Positions 57,299 through 64,000 of a stretch of 64,000 nucleotides of DNA are shown piece after piece. Below the pieces are notes generated by a model. It saw only the letters and a list, made by a program, of their open reading frames with translations, was not told the DNA's origin and did not search any database. This DNA comes from Methylocapsa aurea. Its GTDB lineage: Bacteria; Pseudomonadota; Alphaproteobacteria; Rhizobiales; Beijerinckiaceae. The DNA is taken from NCBI RefSeq assembly GCF_000746085.1, contig NZ_KN050804.1:223064-287063 (forward strand), written 5' to 3'. Position numbers and translations under genes: made by a program. The first letter of the stretch is position 1. The number at the start of each line of letters is the position of its first letter.

Positions 57299-60217
57299 AT
57301 GGGTGACGCAGCGAAATCATCCCCGCCCGCCTTCTTGAGCGACGCCGCGACCAAGCTCGACCTCTTCATTGCCGAAGCCATCGCCCGCGCGATCGTCCAG
57401 CTCATCATCGAGACCTCGGACCGTTCCATCGCCATCGGCGTCCATGGCGCCTGGGGCGCCGGCAAATCGAGCATCCTCGCGATGGTCGAGGCAATTTTGG
57501 AGAGCCGGCAGGATGTTCTCTGCATCTCCTTCAATTGCTGGCTGTCGTCCGCGTCGGAGGAGGCCGGGACCGCGCTCGTTGAAAGCATCGCGGTCGGCCT
57601 TACCAACAAGCTTGGCCACCAGGCGGAGGCAGCGGAGACGGCGCAATCGGTTCAAGGCTGCATTGCGCGGCTCAAGCTGTCTAATGTGAGCTGCGGCAAC
57701 GCGCCGCATGCCTCAACGCTCCCGATAGAGGGGCGCGGCCTGTCGCAGGAGATCCGTGAATTGCGCAAAGCCTTAGCCGCGCTTATCGGCGAGGCTGGGA
57801 TCGCGCGGCTGGTCGTGCTTATCGACGATCTCGATTATTGCCAGCCAAAAGCCGCCGCCGAGACGCTTGAGGCCGTGCGGCTCTTAGCGGTCTTGGACAA
57901 GGTCGCCTTCATCATCGGCGCCGATGCGCAGGCGCTCGAGAATGCGGTCGGCGCCTCGTTCCCCGACGCGCCAGCGGGAGGGTCGGCCAAGCCCTATTCC
58001 CGCGCCTATCTCGAAAAGCTGTTACAGGCTTCTTTCAGGATCCCACCGCTCGGAGCGGCCGAGACCGAGGTCTATGCCGCTCTGCTGCTGCTCGGCGCGG
58101 AGCTCGGCGAGACATCCGACGCCTTCGCAAAGCTGCGCGCCCTCGGCAGGACCGCGCTCAGCCGGCCCTGGGACGCGGCGATCGACTTCGACGCCGCTCC
58201 TGGCGCAAGCATCGAGAGACGCGGCCAGATCGTCGCCATGGCGCAGGACATCGCTCCCGCGCTGGCCGCCGGAACGAAGGGAAACCCACGGCAGATCAAA
58301 AGATTCTTGAATGCGCTGACGTTGCGGCTCCGCGTGGCCGCCGAGCGCGGATATGGCGGCGCCATCGATCCGGCGCGCCTCGCCAAGCTGATGCTCGCCG
58401 AGCAATTTCTGCCGGCGAGCCTGTTCGCCTCCATAGTCGAATCCATTGCCAATTCACCTAAAGGACTCTGCCCGGAGCTGGCTTTGATCGAAGCCAGCGC
58501 TTCCGCCGGAGTGGCGTCGTCATGGACGGACCGGGATCCCGTCCTCGCCGACTGGACGAGGCGACCGGAAGTCATCCGCTGGGCCGCCATCAAGCCGGCG
58601 CTCGGCGATGTCCCGATGAAGCCCTATCTGTACTTGCTTGAGGATCGAAACGACGCTCCCGCCCCCACGCCGCCGCCTTTCGTCGAGACAGCTGCGCAGG
58701 CAAGCGTTGACCAGCCTGCCCCCATCGCCGGTTTCCGAGAGGGCGAAGGCAGTCTGCTGGCGCTCGCCATTCTTGCGCCAGTTGTTGGCGTAGCATCGGG
58801 CCTCCTTGGAGCGCTGTTCCGACTGTCGCTGGAGCAGGCGGACCATTGGCGCAATGGATTAATCGCTTGGGCGCATGGCCACAGCCTTTCCGGCTTCTTA
58901 TTCCTCATCGCCACTTGCGCCGCCTCTGTCGCCTTCGCGGCCTGGCTGGTCCGCAAATACGCGCCTTATGCATCGGGGAGCGGCATCCCGCATGTCGAAG
59001 CCGTGCTGAATGGGGACCTCCCCCAGGCGCCCTTTCGTCTGATTCCGGTGAAATTCCTCGGCGGACTGTTCGCGATCGGCTCCGGGCTGGCGCTTGGCCG
59101 CGAGGGACCCAGCGTGCAGATGGGAGCGAGCATCGCCCATCTTGTCGGCAAGATCTTCCGGCGCGGCTGGCCGGACAACCGGGTGCTTTTCGCCGCCGGC
59201 GCTGGCGCGGGACTCGCCACCGCCTTCGGGGCCCCGATCGCCGGCGCGATTTTCGTGCTTGAGGAACTGGTCAAGCGATTTGAGCCCCGCATCGCGATCG
59301 CAGCGCTTGGCGCTGCCGCCGCCGCCATATCGACCGCCCGCCTGCTTCTTGGCGGCGCGCCGGACTTCAGCGTCCCAACATTGGCCTATGCCGGCGCCGA
59401 GACGCGGCCGCTCTACTTCGCCCTTGGCGCGATCGCCGGGCTTGCGGCGATCCTCTACAATCGCACCCTGCTTGGAACGATGGCGGCGGCGGAGCGATTT
59501 AGCGCATCTTCCCTGCGGCCGCGCGCGCCTCTGCTCGGCGCCCTCATCGCCGCGCTGGCATGGTTCGATTTCGCGCTCGGCGCCGCGACGGGATTGACCA
59601 TCGGATTCGCCGCCCTCATTTCCAACTGGCTGCCGTCAGAAAAACGCGCGACCCCTGAAGGGCGCGCCGGAACGCCGGTTGAGCTGCGCGCGGCGCTGAT
59701 CGGCGCCGCTGTCGGGATGCTGGCCTGGTTCGCGCCAGATCTCGTCGGCGGCGGCGATCAGATCACGCAGCGGACCCTCGCCGGGACAGGGATGATCGCC
59801 ATCCTTCCGATGGTTTTTCTGCTCCGCCTCGGACTCGGCGCGGCATCCTATGCCGCAGGCGCGCCGGGCGGGCTATTTGCCCCCATGCTCGTCCTTGGCG
59901 CGCAACTGGGGCTGTTTTTCGGAGAAGCCTGCAAGCTCGCCTTTCCCAATCTCGATATTCAACCGGAAGGCTTCGCCATCGTCGGCATGGCGGCTCTTTT
60001 CACCGGCATCGTGCGCGCGCCCCTGACCGGAATCGTGCTTGTCTGCGAGATGACCGCGAGCGTCGCCCTGTTGTTGCCGATGCTGGGAGCGTGCTTTCTG
60101 GCAATGCTTGTTCCAACCCTGCTGCGCGATGCCCCGATCTACGATTCGCTGCGCGAACTGACTCTGCGGCGCGGCCAGCCCTCCGGCAAGAACGCCGGCA
60201 ATCTAGTTGTGAAATAG
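57299..60217 (+). CDS. KAP-family P-loop NTPase fused to ClC chloride channel/antiporter
   Basis: A protein of 972 residues from ATG 57299 (GAGG 8 nt upstream). Residues 1-about 450 are a KAP-type NTPase: Walker A GVHGAWGAGKSS near 47, Walker B LVVLIDDLDYCQP near 171, and KGNPRQIKRFLNAL near 330. A short linker rich in Pro (about 455-480) leads to a full ClC domain from about 482: ASGSGIPHVE near 558, LGREGPSVQMGA near 598 with the gating Glu, AGAPGGLFAPML near 853. No CBS domains follow. The frame is continuous. The NTPase might regulate the channel; the fusion is not one I know. Confidence 0.88.
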   Translation: MGDAAKSSPPAFLSDAATKLDLFIAEAIARAIVQLIIETSDRSIAIGVHGAWGAGKSSILAMVEAILESRQDVLCISFNCWLSSASEEAGTALVESIAVGLTNKLGHQAEAAETAQSVQGCIARLKLSNVSCGNAPHASTLPIEGRGLSQEIRELRKALAALIGEAGIARLVVLIDDLDYCQPKAAAETLEAVRLLAVLDKVAFIIGADAQALENAVGASFPDAPAGGSAKPYSRAYLEKLLQASFRIPPLGAAETEVYAALLLLGAELGETSDAFAKLRALGRTALSRPWDAAIDFDAAPGASIERRGQIVAMAQDIAPALAAGTKGNPRQIKRFLNALTLRLRVAAERGYGGAIDPARLAKLMLAEQFLPASLFASIVESIANSPKGLCPELALIEASASAGVASSWTDRDPVLADWTRRPEVIRWAAIKPALGDVPMKPYLYLLEDRNDAPAPTPPPFVETAAQASVDQPAPIAGFREGEGSLLALAILAPVVGVASGLLGALFRLSLEQADHWRNGLIAWAHGHSLSGFLFLIATCAASVAFAAWLVRKYAPYASGSGIPHVEAVLNGDLPQAPFRLIPVKFLGGLFAIGSGLALGREGPSVQMGASIAHLVGKIFRRGWPDNRVLFAAGAGAGLATAFGAPIAGAIFVLEELVKRFEPRIAIAALGAAAAAISTARLLLGGAPDFSVPTLAYAGAETRPLYFALGAIAGLAAILYNRTLLGTMAAAERFSASSLRPRAPLLGALIAALAWFDFALGAATGLTIGFAALISNWLPSEKRATPEGRAGTPVELRAALIGAAVGMLAWFAPDLVGGGDQITQRTLAGTGMIAILPMVFLLRLGLGAASYAAGAPGGLFAPMLVLGAQLGLFFGEACKLAFPNLDIQPEGFAIVGMAALFTGIVRAPLTGIVLVCEMTASVALLLPMLGACFLAMLVPTLLRDAPIYDSLRELTLRRGQPSGKNAGNLVVK

Positions 60218-60817
60218 CGCCAGGGCCTCGTCCGCCAAAACTCCGCCGGTGATGGCGATGTTCGCGAAGGGCGCGGCGTCCGCGACCGCCTGGCTCGACA
60301 GCATGATCTGGCCGAGCTTTGTCGCGAGTTCCTCGATCGAAGCCGCATAGACCACCCGGCCGAGGCCGCACCACAGGATGGCGCTCATGCACATGGGACA
60401 GGGTTCGCCGGAAGTATAGAGAGTCGCACCCTTGAGTTCGTCGGCTGGCCTCGATGCGACGAAGCGGCGGATCGCCACCATTTCGCCATGCGCGGTCGGA
60501 TCATTGGTCGTCCTGCCCAGATTGCGGCCGGTCGAGACTACTGCGCCCTCGCGCACGATAACCGCGCCGAAGGGAAAATCCGCCAGCGCGGCCTCCGCGA
60601 TGGCCAACCGCATGAAAGCCTCATCGCTCGGCAGCGGCGCCATCCGCGTCGCCCCCGCCGAGGCCTGACGCGGCGCATTCATCAGCGCGACCCCGGCAAG
60701 GCCCGCGCCGAGCAGCCGCGACAAGGCCCAGCGCCGGTCATTGCTTTGTCCATGCGGCGCATGTCCAGACCCAGGGCTCGCGGCATGTCTTGGACCGCAT
60801 CGGCAGATCCCGATCAT
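60203..60817 (-). CDS. cytidine/deoxycytidylate-type deaminase with Tat-like signal
   Basis: A protein of 204 residues from MIGICRCGPRH. The C-terminal 150 residues are a nucleoside deaminase: zinc motif TAHGEM (HAE-like) and GEPCPMCMSAI (PCxxC), as in TadA/guanine deaminases. The first about 55 residues contain NDRRWALSRLLGAGLAGVAL, then APRQASA, which reads as a twin-arginine export signal. Tails overlap the ClC gene by 15 bp. An exported deaminase is uncommon; substrate unknown. Confidence 0.82.
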   Translation of the reverse strand: MIGICRCGPRHAASPGSGHAPHGQSNDRRWALSRLLGAGLAGVALMNAPRQASAGATRMAPLPSDEAFMRLAIAEAALADFPFGAVIVREGAVVSTGRNLGRTTNDPTAHGEMVAIRRFVASRPADELKGATLYTSGEPCPMCMSAILWCGLGRVVYAASIEELATKLGQIMLSSQAVADAAPFANIAITGGVLADEALALFHN

Positions 60818-60869
60818 TTCATACCCCCCAACGCCACGCCCTGGCGAAATTGCATGCGCCCTCGACGCC

Positions 60870-61367
60870 TCACGCCAGCTCTTCATCCTTGAGCGAGATG
60901 AAAATCAGCACGCCAAGTATGGTCATGAGAACCCGGAAAGCGCTTGGCACGCCATCGGACGCTTGCGCCTGCCACATGCCGAACCATTCGCCGCCAATAG
61001 CGACAAAGCCCCCCTCATAAAGAAGGAAGCCTAGCGTCAGACCCCCGATCGCCAGGCTCTTGCCCTCGTGAAACGCCTGCGCCGGCGCCTTCAGCCGCCG
61101 CGCCATCGCAAAAGCGCCGAGGCCGATCAGTCCCGCGACGACAATCTCCGCCGCGATGATCAGGATATAGAATGCATGGTGAAGCGCCGGCGAGGTAACC
61201 GCGCGCCAGCGGATGTCGGATCCAGCGAAGATCTGGTCCATGTCGAGCACATGCGTGACAAAGGCGAAATTCGTCCAATAGTCCGACACATTGCCAAAGG
61301 CGACCAGCGCCACATAGAACGCCACGGCGCTGGCGCAGCCGATCTTGGCGAGACGAATGGCGAGCAA
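60870..61367 (-). CDS. DUF2165-family membrane protein
   Basis: A protein of 165 residues from TTG 61367 with GGGAGGGGG upstream. Four membrane spans; NVSDYWTNFAFVTHVLDMDQ and GGEWFGMWQA are typical of the DUF2165 family of small inner-membrane proteins. Function unknown. Confidence 0.82.
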   Translation of the reverse strand: MLAIRLAKIGCASAVAFYVALVAFGNVSDYWTNFAFVTHVLDMDQIFAGSDIRWRAVTSPALHHAFYILIIAAEIVVAGLIGLGAFAMARRLKAPAQAFHEGKSLAIGGLTLGFLLYEGGFVAIGGEWFGMWQAQASDGVPSAFRVLMTILGVLIFISLKDEELA

Positions 61368-61531
61368 TGCGGGACCCCCTCCCGGACATGGACGAACGCC
61401 GCCCGCATAGCACGGACTCGAGCAGCGCAGCCCGATCCTCCCTCAAAAACAGCATGAGAGCAATCACCTCGCGGCCGATCCCTCAGGGGTTTTCGAGCGA
61501 AGGAGCCCATTCGATCGCGACGCGCTCTAGT

Positions 61532-61586
61532 CTAGAGCATGACGCCGAAAAGTGGGAACCGGTTTTCGGACGACATCACGCTCTAA
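61532..61586. repeat. REP-like palindrome upstream of LysR gene end
   Basis: CTAGAGCATGACGCCGAAAA ... GTTTTCGGACGACATCACGCTCTAA: outer TAGAGC / GCTCTA, inner CCGAAAA / TTTTCGG around GTGGGAACCG. This is a common Rhizobiales dispersed repeat form. It lies in the 290-bp gap between DUF2165 and LysR genes. Confidence 0.75.
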
Positions 61587-61657
61587 CACTTTGAGGAGAG
61601 GCGGATTTAAGACTTTGGACGAGATCGCGTTGCGATTCCGTCCAAAATCATCCGGCT

Positions 61658-62521
61658 CTATGGCGTCCAGGCATGGCTCTCGGCGAATGTGATGAATTCC
61701 TTGAGGTCGCCATCCTCTCGTTCGGGAGACCACAAAAGGCCAATCGTCCGGACGAGCGCGAGGTCCGACACGGGCACCTGCTTGACCGCCGGCACATCAA
61801 AATGGGCGGGAAAAAGCGAGATGCCGATTCCGGAGGCGACGAGCGCCAGCGCCCTGTCGTCTTGATCGGTTTGATAGACGACGCGCAGCTTCACGCCGCG
61901 CGCAATAAGCAGATTGGTGACCTCCTGGTAGCGATCGCATCGGGTCCGCACGATGAAGGGCTCGTCGTCAAGCTCGGCGAGCTTCACGGATTGCCGATGC
62001 GCGAAGCGATGCTCTTTTGGAACGGCGAGGACATAGGGCTCCTTGAAGAGAGCCCGGCTCGCGTATTTCAATGCCTCGTCATCGAAAATCGTAAGGATCG
62101 CGTCAAGCTGCTGATCATCGAGAAATTCGAGCAATTGTTCGCAAGTCCCATCGAACACCTCGATGGCCACCCCGGAGTTGGCGCGCCGGAAAGAGCTCAA
62201 GAGCCTGGAAACGCGCCAGCTGGAGATAGATTGCAGGATTCCAAGCTTCAGATGTTGTGGCGCGGCGATTGTCTTGATTTCGGCCCTAACGCTATTGCAG
62301 GCGCATAGGATATTCTTGCCCGCCTCGAGCAAACGCATCCCGGCGGCGGTCGGGACGATCGGCGAACTCCGCCGGTCGAGCAATTTGACGTCGAGTTCCG
62401 CTTCAAGCCGGGCGATGCTGGCCGAGATCGCGGGCTGCGAGACCGCCGCGCGCTGCGCGCCTTTGGTGAAACTGCCCGTCTCGACGACGGCGACGAAATG
62501 CCTGATCTGATGGAGCTCCAT
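61658..62521 (-). CDS. LysR-family transcriptional regulator
   Basis: A protein of 287 residues. HTH at 1-60 (MELHQIRHFVAVVETGSFTK, AAVSQPAISASIARLE) and a periplasmic-binding-like effector domain to the end. It resembles regulators of the CysB/CbbR broad class; target unknown. No divergent partner; ilvE lies upstream on the same strand. Confidence 0.92.
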   Translation of the reverse strand: MELHQIRHFVAVVETGSFTKGAQRAAVSQPAISASIARLEAELDVKLLDRRSSPIVPTAAGMRLLEAGKNILCACNSVRAEIKTIAAPQHLKLGILQSISSWRVSRLLSSFRRANSGVAIEVFDGTCEQLLEFLDDQQLDAILTIFDDEALKYASRALFKEPYVLAVPKEHRFAHRQSVKLAELDDEPFIVRTRCDRYQEVTNLLIARGVKLRVVYQTDQDDRALALVASGIGISLFPAHFDVPAVKQVPVSDLALVRTIGLLWSPEREDGDLKEFITFAESHAWTP

Positions 62522-62639
62522 GCATAATTAATATCTATTCACAGGAGCGGAACAAAGCATTTTGTTCTAGGTTGAGCGGAGGCATTGGGTCGGGGGACAC
62601 GTTGCGTCCCCCGGAGTTCGCCAGGGTTGGGCGTCTCCG

Positions 62640-63527
62640 TCAAGCGGCTTTCTGCTTGGGCTGGACCTCGGCGGAATAATCGTCGATCAACGCGCGGGAC
62701 AGGGCGCCCGGCGTGAATTTATAGGGGCCAACCTCCGAAACCGGCGTGACTTCCGCGCCGGTGCCGCAGATGAAACATTCCTCGAAGCCGGTCAGTTCTT
62801 CGGGCAAAATCCGCCGCTCTATCACTTCGACGCCGCGCCGCCGGGCGAGATCGATCACCGTGCGCCGCGTGATGCCGTCAAGGAAGCAATCGGCGATCGG
62901 CGTGTGAATCGCCCCGCCCGACGTGAAGAAAATATTGGCGCCCGTGCATTCGGCGACGCGGCCCTGCCAGTCGAGCATCATCGCATCGGCATAGCCGCGC
63001 CGTTCGGCGCGATGTTTCGAGATGGTGCAGATCATGTAGAGTCCGGCTGCCTTGGCGCGGCAGGGCGAGGTCTGCGGATCGGGACGGCGGTATTCGGCGA
63101 TGTCGAGTTTGATGCCCTTCATCTTTTGCTCGATGTCGAACATGCTCGGCCAGTCCCAGACCGCGATGGCGACATGGATCGTCGAATTCTGCGCCGAAAT
63201 GGCCATCATTTCGCTGCCGCGCCAGGCGATCGGCCGGACGTAGCAATTCTGAAAATTGTTCTTGTCGACGACGAGCTGCTTGATCGCGTCGAGCTCCGCG
63301 ACGGAATAGGGAATCTCGAAATCGAGCAGCTCGGCCGAGGTCTTGAAACGTTCGGAATGCTCGGTCGATTTGAAGATGCGGCCGCCATAGGCCCGTTCGC
63401 CCTCGAACACGCAACTGGCGTAGTGGAGCCCGTGCGAGAGCACATGGAGCTTGGCGTCCGCCCAGGCTTTGAGAGCCCCATTCATCCAAATAAAGCCGTC
63501 GCGCTGGTCGAAAGACAAAACCGTCAT
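62640..63527 (-). CDS. ilvE: branched-chain amino acid aminotransferase
   Basis: A protein of 295 residues. Fold-type IV aminotransferase: HYASCVFEGERAYGGRIFK near 35-53, CTISKHRAERRGYADAM near 168 with the PLP lysine region, ECTGANIFFTSGG near 192, GITRRTVIDLARRRGVEV near 218. It interconverts Leu, Ile, Val and their keto acids. AGGAGGAG precedes ATG 63527. Confidence 0.94.
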   Translation of the reverse strand: MTVLSFDQRDGFIWMNGALKAWADAKLHVLSHGLHYASCVFEGERAYGGRIFKSTEHSERFKTSAELLDFEIPYSVAELDAIKQLVVDKNNFQNCYVRPIAWRGSEMMAISAQNSTIHVAIAVWDWPSMFDIEQKMKGIKLDIAEYRRPDPQTSPCRAKAAGLYMICTISKHRAERRGYADAMMLDWQGRVAECTGANIFFTSGGAIHTPIADCFLDGITRRTVIDLARRRGVEVIERRILPEELTGFEECFICGTGAEVTPVSEVGPYKFTPGALSRALIDDYSAEVQPKQKAA

Positions 63528-63881
63528 GGATCGCTCCTCCTGGGCTTTCTGTTGGGGCCGCGGTCAGATCGAAGCGGGCCGAGCGGCCGGGCCCTGCTTC
63601 AAAGCCGTCTTTTTGCCCCGCCTCGACGTGACAAGGACAGGCCAATCATGACCATCCCGCAAAGGACTCTAGACCGGCGCTGGAGATTTGAAATCCCGCA
63701 AAATGCTTGCCGCCGCAAGATCCTTCCCGCAAGACTTATTCAGACCAAAACCGATTGAGGCCAAGATTGATTCAGGGCCAAGATCGATCCGGCGTTGACC
63801 GAGCGCGGCGCGGCCGCATAGACCTTGACGCCTAACAATTTTGCTGAAATATGTCAATATTGCTGACATAAGGGCCTTTGC
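63528..63881. other. ilvE-marR divergent region
   Basis: 354 bp. The ilvE ribosome binding site is at the left end; the operator-like dyad and the ribosome binding site of the MarR gene are at the right. Between 63560 and 63840 nothing is recognised. Confidence 0.55.
63850..63870. promoter_or_regulatory. MarR-type operator dyad
   Basis: TATGTCA and TGACATA arms separated by 7 nt, ending 11 bp before the proposed start of the MarR gene. This geometry and position suit autoregulation; ilvE could also be controlled. Confidence 0.6.
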
Positions 63882-64000
63882 TTGGACTCATTTCTTTCCA
63901 AAAAGGCGGACCTTCCCTGCGCCGCGCTAGCGCCGCTCGTTCCGGACGCGAACGGAACGGCCGGGGGGGAGCCTTGGTTCGATCTGATCGAACTCATGTT
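63882..64000 (+). CDS. MarR-family regulator, N-terminal part
   Basis: 39 codons are visible before the window ends. From TTG 63882 (AGGG 7 nt upstream) the frame reads MDSFLSKKAD and ends GGEPWFDLIELM, which matches the start of the MarR-type regulators found divergent to ilvE in Rhizobiales. The start codon is inferred; the HTH lies outside the window. Confidence 0.6.
   Translation, partial: MDSFLSKKADLPCAALAPLVPDANGTAGGEPWFDLIELM

Overview
The window is high-GC alphaproteobacterial DNA, most consistent with a nitrogen-fixing Rhizobiales relative (Beijerinckiaceae/Methylocystaceae-like). The evidence is a large nif accessory cluster with an alphaproteobacterial-type NifA, a complete aerobic-type cob cluster under a B12 riboswitch, three-gene pntAA/pntA2/pntB preceded by a tiny aa3-oxidase subunit IV gene, and several families of REP-like palindromes. 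Species cannot be fixed from the sequence. No rRNA, tRNA, CRISPR array, transposase or phage gene was recognised.

Layout. 1-4.4 kb: a split YeeE/YedE sulfur-transport pair, an ABC ATPase divergent from a TesA-like esterase, and an M23 peptidase. 4.8-10.9 kb: housekeeping run rplU-rpmA-GNAT-obgE-proB-proA-nadD, preceded by a leader with a promoter, an early terminator and two tandem 21-bp dyads. 11-25.2 kb: nif accessory genes, all on the minus strand, in three likely transcription units: (i) fdxN-LRV protein; (ii) nifB-ferredoxin-nif iscA-TPR-LRV protein-nifZ-nifZ; (iii) nifS-nifT-DUF6129-like-DegT-like-2Fe-2S ferredoxin-CxxC peptide-SIR2-like-truncated haemoglobin-unknown. nifA lies upstream. 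Sigma-54 -24/-12 matches precede units i, ii and iii; TGT-N10-ACA NifA sites lie 65 and 100 bp upstream of the first two. Structural nifHDK genes are not in the window.

25.6-28.2 kb: iron-uptake genes ftrA-ftrB-ftrD without the FTR1 permease (ftrC). 28.4-47.7 kb: cobalamin synthesis. A riboswitch leads cobW-cobN-cobG-cobH-cobI-cobJ; cobK, cobL-cobE-cobM, cbiD, cobB, cobQ, cobO, cobD and cbiB surround it in tightly packed and often overlapping arrangement. cbiD takes the place of cobF. cobN carries two perfect palindromic hairpins inside its reading frame.

47.7-64 kb: a 37-aa membrane peptide gene, a LuxR-type regulator whose receiver has lost its phospho-acceptor Asp, a GNAT protein, an ABC1/UbiB-type kinase, the pnt operon with a strong terminator, hisN, a long KAP NTPase-ClC channel fusion, a deaminase with a Tat-like signal, a DUF2165 membrane protein, a LysR regulator, ilvE, and the start of a MarR gene with its own operator-like dyad. 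The most unusual items are the KAP-ClC fusion, the DegT-like nif protein lacking the catalytic lysine, the palindromes inside cobN, and the paired 24-bp palindromes between nifZ and nifS.
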